DNA of 5,110 nt, from positions 1 through 5,110 of the forward strand of contig CAJLXE010000134.1 of NCBI GenBank assembly GCA_905210525.1, given 5' to 3'. Position 1 is the stretch's first letter, and every line of letters begins with the position of its first letter. This DNA is from an uncultured Clostridia bacterium. GTDB lineage: Bacteria; Bacillota; Clostridia; HGM11327. Both the position numbers and the translations under genes were made by a program. Below the pieces are notes generated by a model, which was not told the DNA's origin, ran no database searches, and saw only the letters and a program-made list of their open reading frames with translations. Of the stretch, positions 1 to 5,110 are shown piece by piece.

Positions 1-1
1 C

Positions 2-2206
2 CCGCCTGCCGCAATGCGTTATACAGAGGCAAGGCTTACAAAGGTTGCAACGGAAATGCTTGCTGATCTCGATAAAGATACCGTCGATTTTATGCCGAAC
101 TTTGATGAAACGCTTAAGGAACCCTCCGTACTTCCGTCCAGAATACCGAATCTTTTGGTAAACGGCGCGCAGGGCATTGCGGTAGGTATGGCTACGAATA
201 TTCCTCCGCATAACCTTTCGGACGTAATAGACGCGGCTGTGGCGTATATAGACGACAATAATATATCCATAAGAGAACTTACCAGAATAATAAAGGGTCC
301 GGATTTCCCGACAGGCGCCATAATTACGGGCAACAGCGAGATAGAACAAATATACCAGACCGGTAAAGGCAGAATAGTAATAAGGGCAAAAACCGAAATA
401 CTTGAGAAAAGCAACGGCAGATCCGCGATAGAGGTTACCGAAATACCGTATACCGTAAATAAAGCGGAAATGATAAAAAATATAGCGGATCACATAAAGG
501 ACGGCAGAATAACGGGCGTATCCGACATAAGGGATGAATCAGATATTGAAGGACTCAGAATAATGATTGAGTGCAAAAAGGATGCAAATCCCAACGTTAT
601 TCTTAATAAGCTGTTCACATATACGGAGCTTCAGACGAATTTCAGCGTAAATATGCTTGCGCTTGTGGGCGGAGAGCCTAAGGTGCTTAATCTGCGCGAC
701 ATGATATATAATTATGTAATGCACAGAAAAGATGTGGTTGTACGCCGTTCACGTTTTGAACTCAATAAAGCGGAAGCAAGAGCGCATATAATAGAGGGCT
801 TGCTCAAGGCACACGATATAATTGAGGATATAATAAAAACCATACGCGCTTCCAAGACAACTCCCGAAGCGAGACAGAATCTTATCGATCTTTACGGCTT
901 CAGCGAGAAACAGGCTCAGGCAATACTCGAAATGCGTTTGCAACAGCTCACAAATCTTGAAATAAATAAGCTTGAAGCGGAACTTGAAACTCTCAGAGAT
1001 ACGATTGCATACCTTAAAGCGGTTCTTGAAAGCGATAAAATGCAGTATGATATAATAAAAGAAGAACTTGTTTCGATAAAGCAGAAGTACGGCGAACCCA
1101 GAAAAACGCAGATAGACTATAATATGGAGGAAATAAATTACGAGGATCTTATACAGGAAAAAGATATCGTAATCTCCATCACCCAAAGAGGTTATATAAA
1201 GCGCACTCCGCTCAGCGTTTACAGAGCGCAGAACAGAGGCGGCAGAGGTGTTAAAGGCGCTTCCGCAAGGGAAGATGACATCATAAAAGACGTTATTGCC
1301 ACAACAACGCACTGCAAATTGTTGTTCTTCACAAATTTCGGCAAGGTTTATACGGCAACGGGATATGATATTCCAGAGGCCGGCAAGAATGCAAAGGGTA
1401 CGGCTGTTATAAATCTTATAAATCTCCAGCCTGAGGAACGTGTTCAGCAAGTGGTGCCTTTGGATAAAGAGTTTGATAAAAAGTATATAGTATTTGCTAC
1501 TAAGCTCGGATTCGTGAAGCGTATGGAGTTTGACGAAATAAAGAAGATACGAAGCAACGGACTCATTGCGATTGCGCTTGAAGAGGGCGACGAGCTTGTA
1601 TCGGTTGCGTTTACAGACGGCAATAACGATGTAATGGCTGTTACAAAGGCAGGCAAGGGAATACGTTTTTCCGAAGATGATATGCGTCCTATGGGCAGAA
1701 ATGCGCGCGGAATACGCGGAATCAGATTCGGAGCGGGCGATGAGCTTGTGGATTTTGTCACGATTGAAGACGGAAAAGATCTGCTGTTTGTAAGTGAAAA
1801 CGGATTTGGTAAGAGGTCGTTAAGCTCGCTTTACCGTGCGCAGTCAAGAGGCGGTAAGGGTATGATTGCAATGGCTGTGAATGGAAAAACAGGCGGAATC
1901 GTGGGCATGAAGAGCATTGACGACAATGATGATATAATCATGATGAATTCAAACGGAATAATGATACGAACGGCGCTCAGCCAGCTTGCCCAGCTTGGCA
2001 GAGGTGCAAGAGGCGTTACCCTTATGCGTTTGGGCGAAGATGAAAAAGTAGTATCTGTTGCGATAGTTCCGCACGATGACGAGGTCGAAGAGGACAGCCT
2101 GCCGGAACAGACGCCGGAGCCGGAACTTGACGAAAAGGAACTTGAAGCGGCAGATGACGCAAGTGATGAGCCGGAGAATACCGATACAGACGGTGACGTT
2201 GAATGA
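2..2206 (+). CDS. gyrA: DNA gyrase subunit A (GyrA), 5'-truncated by window edge
   Basis: GyrA is the breakage-reunion subunit of the A2B2 gyrase that adds negative supercoils to DNA using ATP. The frame is open from base 2; the ATG at 14 is internal, in the AAMRYTEAR motif, whose Tyr (codon 20-22) is the catalytic DNA-linking tyrosine (Tyr122 in E. coli). About 118 N-terminal residues, including the quinolone-resistance region, are therefore outside the window, and the full protein should be near 850 residues. Counting from that Met: winged-helix and tower region (1-240, with GIAVGMATNIPPHN at 54-67), coiled-coil arm (about 248-350), then a six-bladed C-terminal DNA-wrapping domain. A complete GyrA box, QNRGGRG (406-412), identifies GyrA rather than ParC. 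Later blades carry RNARGIRG, QSRGGKG (610-616) and GRGARGV. The last 43 residues (688-730) are acidic, 22 of 43 Asp/Glu. It ends in an ATGA overlap with the next gene. Identification is firm. Confidence 0.98.
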   Translation, partial: PPAAMRYTEARLTKVATEMLADLDKDTVDFMPNFDETLKEPSVLPSRIPNLLVNGAQGIAVGMATNIPPHNLSDVIDAAVAYIDDNNISIRELTRIIKGPDFPTGAIITGNSEIEQIYQTGKGRIVIRAKTEILEKSNGRSAIEVTEIPYTVNKAEMIKNIADHIKDGRITGVSDIRDESDIEGLRIMIECKKDANPNVILNKLFTYTELQTNFSVNMLALVGGEPKVLNLRDMIYNYVMHRKDVVVRRSRFELNKAEARAHIIEGLLKAHDIIEDIIKTIRASKTTPEARQNLIDLYGFSEKQAQAILEMRLQQLTNLEINKLEAELETLRDTIAYLKAVLESDKMQYDIIKEELVSIKQKYGEPRKTQIDYNMEEINYEDLIQEKDIVISITQRGYIKRTPLSVYRAQNRGGRGVKGASAREDDIIKDVIATTTHCKLLFFTNFGKVYTATGYDIPEAGKNAKGTAVINLINLQPEERVQQVVPLDKEFDKKYIVFATKLGFVKRMEFDEIKKIRSNGLIAIALEEGDELVSVAFTDGNNDVMAVTKAGKGIRFSEDDMRPMGRNARGIRGIRFGAGDELVDFVTIEDGKDLLFVSENGFGKRSLSSLYRAQSRGGKGMIAMAVNGKTGGIVGMKSIDDNDDIIMMNSNGIMIRTALSQLAQLGRGARGVTLMRLGEDEKVVSVAIVPHDDEVEEDSLPEQTPEPELDEKELEAADDASDEPENTDTDGDVE

Positions 2207-2601
2207 CACGGAAAAATGACGGCGCAACGGCTGCACAGATAAAGGGCAAAGCTGTGCGCCGTATTGTTGCGGGAGTTCTGATTGCCGCGGTTCTGATTGC
2301 TGCGGCGTTGCTTCTGCTTGGCGAAAAAAACGATATAAAGGCAAGAATAGTTAAGGTAAAGGTACTGAGCGCCTCGGAAGATACGGATAATTATATATTG
2401 ACGGTTGACGGGAGCGAGTTTGGATACGCAAACAATGTTTATATACTTGTGACGAAGGATACAACCGTAAAAAAGTGGGACGGGAAGCCTTTTCTTGCAG
2501 AATCTCTTATAGCGGGAGACGTTATAGAAGTATATTATGTAAAGAATACCGTTGATCAGAACGTTATAACGGCAAAAAAAGTGGTATTTAAAGCTCATTG
2601 A
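2203..2601 (+). CDS. Small single-pass membrane protein, function unknown
   Basis: I do not recognise this 132-residue protein. Its ATG overlaps the gyrA stop as ATGA and no clear Shine-Dalgarno sequence precedes it, so translation is probably coupled to gyrA. The N-terminus is basic (Lys/Arg at 3, 4, 14, 16, 19, 20) and is followed by one hydrophobic helix, about residues 21-40 (IVAGVLIAAV onward). By the positive-inside rule this predicts a cytoplasmic N-terminus and an exported C-terminal domain of about 90 residues. That domain alternates short beta-like stretches (ARIVKVKVL, YILTVDG, VYILVTKDTTV, DVIEVYYV, NVITAKKVVF) around an AGD turn, a pattern that suggests a small OB-like beta-barrel; this fold is inference. 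There is no Cys lipobox. ATA makes up 8 of 11 Ile codons, matching gyrA and asd, so it looks native. It is real by context and codon use, but no function can be given. Confidence 0.85.
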   Translation: MTRKNDGATAAQIKGKAVRRIVAGVLIAAVLIAAALLLLGEKNDIKARIVKVKVLSASEDTDNYILTVDGSEFGYANNVYILVTKDTTVKKWDGKPFLAESLIAGDVIEVYYVKNTVDQNVITAKKVVFKAH

Positions 2602-2611
2602 GCCTATGCGG

Positions 2612-2640
2612 TTGACAAACGGCGATGGCGGTGGTATAAT
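2612..2640 (+). promoter_or_regulatory. Sigma-A promoter for asd
   Basis: TTGACA at 2612-2617, a 17-base spacer and TATAAT at 2635-2640 form a perfect consensus pair, and TGG directly before the -10 box adds an extended -10 element. The start point should be near 2647, about 94 bases before the asd ATG. The -10 box is flanked by a perfect 5-base inverted repeat, GCGGT (2628-2632) and ACCGC (2642-2646), which could be an operator half-site pair or chance. No terminator separates this promoter from the upstream gene, so gyrA transcripts may also read into asd. Confidence 0.9.
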
Positions 2641-2646
2641 TACCGC

Positions 2647-2740
2647 AATGTTGAGACAATAAAAAACGGAGTCTTGTTTGAGGCTCTATTCAGTGTGAAA
2701 GGAAGCCTTTGGGGAAATATAAAGGCAAGGTTATTTTGAC
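2647..2740 (+). promoter_or_regulatory. asd 5' leader with alternative small hairpins
   Basis: The predicted leader is about 94 nt. Two hairpins near its start exclude each other: 2652-2657 with 2671-2676, or 2668-2673 (GGAGUC) with 2682-2687 (GGCUCU). Nearer the gene, CCTTT/GCCTTT (up to 2710) can pair either with AAAGG at 2698-2702 or with AAAGGC at 2721-2726. The second pairing abuts the weak ribosome binding site AAGG (2727-2730), which lies 10 bases before the ATG. The leader is too short for a full lysine riboswitch, and I see no T-box motif or run of T after a stem. All stems are short, so regulation is only a possibility. Confidence 0.35.
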
Positions 2741-3823
2741 ATGAGTAATAAATTAAAAGCAGGTATAGTAGGCGCAACGGGTATGGTAGGACAGCGTTTT
2801 ATAACGCTCCTTCAGGATCATCCCTACTTTGAAATAGCAGCGCTGGTAGCAAGTCCGCGTTCGGCAGGATTGAAATATGAAGACGCGGTAGGACAGCGTT
2901 GGAAAATGTCATGCCCTATTCCGGAATCCGTGAAAGACATGGTTGTGCTTTCATCCGATAACATAGAAGAAATATCAAAGCTTGTAGATTTCGTATTTTG
3001 TGCCGTAGATATGAAGAAAGATGAAATCAAGGCTTTGGAGGAAGCGTATGCAAAAGCTGAGATACCGGTAGTATCCAATAACAGCGCGAACCGTTGGACA
3101 GAAGATGTGCCTATGATACCGGAAATAAATAATGACCACATAAAAATAATAGACGCACAGAGAAAGCGTCTGGGAACAAAGCGCGGTTTTATTGCCGTAA
3201 AGCCGAACTGTTCAATACAAAGCTATGTTCCGGTTCTTACGCCTTTGCTCAAATACCGCCCGAAGACTGTTGTAGCAACAACATATCAGGCGATAAGCGG
3301 AGCGGGAAAAACTTTCAAGGAATGGCCCGAAATGATAGATAATGTTATTCCGTATATAGGCGGCGAGGAAGAAAAGAGTGAGCAGGAACCGCTTAAGATA
3401 TGGGGACATATTGAGGATGGCAAAATTGTGAAAGCAGATGCGCCTGTTATTACAACTCAGTGCATAAGAGTGCCTGTAAGCGACGGTCATACAGCGGCTG
3501 TTTTTGTTACGTTTGAAAACAAACCCACCAAGGAAGAAATACTTAAAGCATGGAAAGAATATAAGGGCAAGCCTCAGGAGCTCAAGCTGCCGAGTGCGCC
3601 CGAACAGTTCATAACATACTTTGAAGAGGATAATCGTCCTCAGACAAGACTTGACAGAGATCTTTATAAAGGTATGGGTATTTCCGTGGGCAGACTTCGT
3701 GAGGATACTGTTTATGACTATAAATTTGTGGGACTTTCACACAACACACTCAGAGGCGCTGCTGGCGGAGCTGTGCTTATTGCCGAGTTGCTTTACAGAG
3801 AAGGCTATCTGACGAAAAAATAA
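2741..3823 (+). CDS. asd: Aspartate-semialdehyde dehydrogenase, archaeal/fungal-like branch
   Basis: The enzyme makes L-aspartate 4-semialdehyde by NADPH-dependent reductive dephosphorylation of aspartyl phosphate. This is the branch-point step toward lysine/diaminopimelate, threonine, methionine and isoleucine, and it acts in the cytoplasm. The 360-residue product starts with a Rossmann nucleotide loop, GIVGATGMVGQ (8-18). It then shows the catalytic cysteine in KPNCSIQS (Cys157), the glutamine in YQAISGAG (Gln183) and the acid-base histidine in RVPVSDGH (His250). SNNSANR (112-118) and the NTLRGAAGGAVLIAE C-terminal helix (335-349) also fit. Length and motifs match the archaeal/fungal-like subfamily rather than the classical bacterial Asd with its NPNCST active site. 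The ATG follows AAGG by 10 bases. It has its own promoter upstream and a hairpin downstream, so it is probably a single-gene transcript. ATA is 19 of 28 Ile codons, as in gyrA. No key residue is missing. Confidence 0.96.
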   Translation: MSNKLKAGIVGATGMVGQRFITLLQDHPYFEIAALVASPRSAGLKYEDAVGQRWKMSCPIPESVKDMVVLSSDNIEEISKLVDFVFCAVDMKKDEIKALEEAYAKAEIPVVSNNSANRWTEDVPMIPEINNDHIKIIDAQRKRLGTKRGFIAVKPNCSIQSYVPVLTPLLKYRPKTVVATTYQAISGAGKTFKEWPEMIDNVIPYIGGEEEKSEQEPLKIWGHIEDGKIVKADAPVITTQCIRVPVSDGHTAAVFVTFENKPTKEEILKAWKEYKGKPQELKLPSAPEQFITYFEEDNRPQTRLDRDLYKGMGISVGRLREDTVYDYKFVGLSHNTLRGAAGGAVLIAELLYREGYLTKK

Positions 3824-3840
3824 TATAAATACACAATAAA

Positions 3841-3888
3841 ACGGCACAATAAATTCGTTGTTGATTATAAACGAACATATTGTGCCGT
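3841..3888 (+). terminator. Long bipartite hairpin, probable asd terminator
   Basis: Eighteen bases after the asd stop, ACGGCACAATA (3841-3851) pairs perfectly with TATTGTGCCGT (3878-3888). Inside it, TTCGTT (3854-3859) pairs perfectly with AACGAA (3870-3875), separated from the outer stem by a 2x2 internal loop and closed by a 10-base loop. That gives 17 base pairs. The + strand tail is ACTTTTG, a short T run; on the - strand the stem is followed by TTTATTG, so it may work in both directions. Position fits a Rho-independent terminator, but the AT-rich upper stem and weak T tract leave room for another role, such as the end of a repeat element. Confidence 0.65.
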
Positions 3889-4127
3889 ACTTTTGTACAA
3901 TTAAATGCTGAATGTTTAGATGTTACGGCAAAAGGTGTAAGCTTTAATATGCAAAGTTTGTGTTTCAATAAAATTTTACTTGAAAGCGCGAAACAGCTTT
4001 CGATATCGGGTCTGACTGCATCTTTGCTGATTGTTCCGCCGCTGTCGGCAAATTCGGCGTTACGCGGTTCTGCGCTTGCACAATAAGCGCTGTTCATGAA
4101 TTTTTTGTAAACTATTGAAACTTCTGA
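3889..4127. other. Intergenic segment open on both strands, no supported gene
   Basis: This 239-base stretch lies between the asd hairpin and the next promoter. A + strand frame of 68 codons (3880-4086) and a - strand frame that can start at ATG 4097 both stay open across most of it. Neither has a usable ribosome binding site. The + frame begins inside the hairpin, and the - frame runs through the hairpin into the 3' end of asd. The middle (about 3985-4080) is visibly richer in G and C than the AT-rich flanks. This fits a decayed gene, a short interspersed element or a non-coding RNA, and I cannot choose among them from one copy. Confidence 0.4.
4072..4090. repeat. Short perfect hairpin with a CACAATA-type loop
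   Basis: GCGCTT (4072-4077) and AAGCGC (4085-4090) form a 6-base perfect inverted repeat around the loop GCACAAT. The loop and the first stem bases repeat the CACAATAA motif found in and beside the asd terminator hairpin (3832-3839 and 3845-3852). T-rich sequence follows only about ten bases later (4101-4106), so it is a poor terminator. It may mark the end of the 3830-4090 repeat-like segment. Confidence 0.4.
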
Positions 4128-4156
4128 TTGCAATTTGTCGTTTTTTATTATATAAT
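4128..4156 (+). promoter_or_regulatory. Putative sigma-A promoter for the DUF4190-like gene
   Basis: TTGCAA (4128-4133, 4 of 6 consensus) and TATAAT (4151-4156, 6 of 6) are spaced by 17 bases in a strongly AT-rich region. The start point should be near 4163, giving a leader of about 70 bases. The AT-rich context offers other -10-like sites, so the -35 choice is less certain than the -10. Confidence 0.6.
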
Positions 4157-4166
4157 AATTTCAAAA

Positions 4167-4202
4167 GTGAATTTTATGTGAATTATGTGAACAACCGTTC
4201 AC
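4167..4202. promoter_or_regulatory. GTGAA repeats and palindrome, possible operator
   Basis: Just downstream of the predicted start point, GTGAA occurs at 4167, 4178 and 4187, and the last copy forms a perfect inverted repeat GTGAAC (4187-4192), AACC, GTTCAC (4197-4202). The spacing of 11 and 9 bases is close to one helical turn. It could be a repressor site or a small RNA hairpin in the leader. The palindrome is seen directly; the role is inference. Confidence 0.35.
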
Positions 4203-4233
4203 GAAAATATAATAAAATAAGGAGTATATTATA

Positions 4234-4602
4234 ATGGATAACCAGAACTATCAGCCTGAAAACAATCAAAATCCGAATCAGGATTTCGGCAACCGGATGC
4301 CCGAACAGCCTATAAACGACGGCAACGGTCTCTCAATCGCTGCGCTTGTCTGCGGTATTCTTGGAATTGTCGGTTCATGGATTCCGGGAGTTAGATATTT
4401 CACGACTGTTTTCGCAATTCTCGGACTTGTTTTCGGTTTTAAGGGCAGAAAGCTGTCTATCGCCGCTTACGGAAAGCCTTCAGGAATGGCAACCGCAGGA
4501 TTTGTACTCGGAATAATCGGATGCGCTTTTGCAGTACTCGGAATTATCTGCGTCATTGCCTGTGCAAGCTTTTTTAGTTCGTTTTTAGAGGGTATGTATT
4601 GA
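4234..4602 (+). CDS. DUF4190-like small membrane protein
   Basis: The 122-residue product has a Gln/Asn-rich hydrophilic N-terminus (1-30), then hydrophobic segments at about 33-52, 54-69 and 86-112. The pattern NGLSIAALVCGILGIVG, a GFKGRK turn (68-73), then GMATAGFVLGIIG is the usual layout of DUF4190 proteins, which are small integral membrane proteins of Bacillota and Actinomycetota with no settled function. The start is well supported: AAGGAG at 4219-4224 sits 9 bases before the ATG, and a promoter lies upstream. Ile codons are mostly ATT/ATC (10 of 12), unlike gyrA and asd. The next gene, Lgt-like, begins 88 bases later, with a hairpin between, so they may be partly co-transcribed. The family assignment is from recalled pattern, not a search. 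Confidence 0.88.
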   Translation: MDNQNYQPENNQNPNQDFGNRMPEQPINDGNGLSIAALVCGILGIVGSWIPGVRYFTTVFAILGLVFGFKGRKLSIAAYGKPSGMATAGFVLGIIGCAFAVLGIICVIACASFFSSFLEGMY

Positions 4603-4622
4603 TTTCCGGCAAAATATTATCT

Positions 4623-4670
4623 TTCCGGTGGCAGTTACGCGCAAATGCGGCTATCGCCGGAATTGTTTTA
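4623..4670 (+). terminator. Putative terminator or attenuator between the last two genes
   Basis: TTCCGGTGG (4623-4631) pairs with TCGCCGGAA (4654-4662), nine pairs with two G-T wobbles, followed at once by TTGTTTTA. The 22-base loop is long for a terminator. A second TTCCGGC at 4604-4610 can pair with GCCGGAA (4656-4662) instead, so two mutually exclusive forms exist. No separate promoter for the downstream gene is evident, which suggests partial readthrough rather than a full stop. Confidence 0.45.
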
Positions 4671-4674
4671 CCCT

Positions 4675-4681
4675 GAAAGGA
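4675..4681 (+). promoter_or_regulatory. Ribosome binding site that sets a TTG start
   Basis: GAAAGGA ends 9 bases before TTG at 4691. The two nearby ATGs are not usable: 4681 is followed directly by a stop, and 4686 opens a short frame that ends within about 20 codons. No in-frame ATG lies between this site and the conserved protein start, so TTG is the best initiation codon. Confidence 0.65.
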
Positions 4682-4690
4682 TGTGATGTT

Positions 4691-5110
4691 TTGTATCCTA
4701 TCATCACAATTTTCGGCAGGCAGTTCGGGACTTATGTCCTGATTGCGATTGCAGCCGGAATTCCCGTCGGGGCGCTTTTTTGCCGGAGGATAAGAAAGCG
4801 GGGAGAGGACTCGGAAAAGGCGATCGTCTGTTTGCTTTTCGCCATGCTCGGAATGCTTGTCGGCGGAAGTCTGCTTTACGGCATTACGAACATCAAATAT
4901 TTTCCGCTTCTTCTGAAGGCGGGTTCGTTCCGTGAGACTTTGATGCTTCTCGGACAGATTTTTGGCGGCTTGGTATTCTATGGCGGGCTTTTCGGCGGGC
5001 TTTGCGCGGGGGCGATATACATAAAGGTAAAAAAACTACCGTTTGATGTCTATGCCGACGCGATTGCTCCGCTGATACCGCTTTTCCACGGCTTTGCGCG
5101 TCGTGCCGAT
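4691..5110 (+). CDS. Lgt-like prolipoprotein diacylglyceryl transferase family protein, 3'-truncated
   Basis: The open frame gives 140 residues and runs off the window end. Lgt moves diacylglycerol from phosphatidylglycerol to the lipobox cysteine of prolipoproteins in the cytoplasmic membrane. The family match rests on FGRQFGTYVLIAIAAG near the N-terminus (8-23), GGLVFYGGLFGG (92-103), then APLIPLFHGFAR (126-137), with several hydrophobic helices between. Two points are off. Lgt has a conserved His in its HGG motif (His103 in E. coli), but here it is Tyr97 (FYGG). After HGFAR the family normally reads Ile/Leu-Gly-Cys/Asn, whereas this frame reads Arg-Ala-Asp. It is thus probably an Lgt-like paralogue of Clostridia rather than the housekeeping enzyme, or the last bases contain a frame error. 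The C-terminal half is missing, so activity cannot be judged. No gene symbol is assigned for that reason. TTG start with GAAAGGA upstream. ATA is 4 of 15 Ile codons. Confidence 0.85.
   Translation, partial: MYPIITIFGRQFGTYVLIAIAAGIPVGALFCRRIRKRGEDSEKAIVCLLFAMLGMLVGGSLLYGITNIKYFPLLLKAGSFRETLMLLGQIFGGLVFYGGLFGGLCAGAIYIKVKKLPFDVYADAIAPLIPLFHGFARRAD

Noticed and set aside
14..16. ATG at 14 as the gyrA start
   Set aside because: The frame is open upstream and this Met is inside the catalytic-tyrosine motif, so the true start is outside the window.
749..1450. Long - strand open frame (233 codons) inside gyrA
   Set aside because: It is the antisense shadow of gyrA; the product is Cys/Phe/Tyr-rich with no family resemblance and no ribosome binding site.
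1841..1861. Second GyrA-box-like motif QSRGGKG as an unusual duplication
   Set aside because: From general knowledge, Bacillota GyrA proteins commonly carry such a motif in a later blade, so it is ordinary.
1949..2344. Second - strand frame over the gyrA tail and membrane-protein start
   Set aside because: It is a shadow frame with skewed composition and no start signals.
1831..2598. - strand open frame (255 codons) across the gyrA end and the next gene
   Set aside because: Antisense to two well-supported genes; its Ser-rich part is just the reverse of the GyrA acidic tail.
2641..2740. Lysine riboswitch or T-box in the asd leader
   Set aside because: The leader is under 100 bases and lacks the conserved cores and a terminator stem of those elements.
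3212..3490. - strand open frame inside asd
   Set aside because: It lies fully antisense to conserved asd sequence and resembles no protein I know.
3777..4133. - strand frame from TTG 4133 as a real gene
   Set aside because: There is no ribosome binding site, it overlaps the 3' end of asd and reads through the long hairpin; kept only as part of the repeat-like segment.
1..5110. CRISPR arrays, tRNA, rRNA, transposase or integrase genes
   Set aside because: No regularly spaced repeats, RNA gene signatures or mobile-element proteins are visible on either strand.

Overview
The window reads as a chromosomal segment of a low-to-moderate GC Bacillota, most likely a gut-type clostridium (Oscillospirales or a relative). 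The reasons are a Firmicutes-style GyrA, heavy ATA (Ile) and AGA (Arg) codon use in the first three genes, consensus sigma-A promoters and AGGAG-type ribosome binding sites. The taxonomic placement is inference. All five genes lie on the + strand.

Positions 1-2601 hold the 3' part of gyrA (DNA gyrase subunit A, entering the window at the catalytic tyrosine), followed with an ATGA overlap by a small single-pass membrane protein of unknown function. Ten bases after that gene a textbook sigma-A promoter (TTGACA, 17 bp, extended TATAAT) starts a new transcript with a leader of about 94 nt. It drives asd (2741-3823), an aspartate-semialdehyde dehydrogenase of the archaeal/fungal-like branch with its catalytic Cys, Gln and His visible.

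Positions 3824-4233 form a 410-base gap. It holds a long bipartite hairpin (probable terminator), a roughly 200-base segment that is open in both directions but has no believable gene, several copies of CACAATAA in direct and inverted orientation, and then a promoter and a palindromic leader for the next gene. This gap is the least explained part of the window and could be an interspersed repeat.

Positions 4234-5110 hold a DUF4190-like small membrane protein and, after a probable terminator or attenuator hairpin, the first 140 codons of an Lgt-like (prolipoprotein diacylglyceryl transferase family) protein with a TTG start. Codon use changes here: ATA is 19 of 28 Ile codons in asd but 2 of 12 and 4 of 15 in these two genes. 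The Lgt-like protein has Tyr where Lgt has its conserved HGG histidine, and it departs from the family's Arg-x-Gly motif just before the window ends.

Nothing here proves a new system. The best leads are the 3830-4090 repeat-like segment, the codon-use boundary next to it, and the diverged Lgt-like protein.
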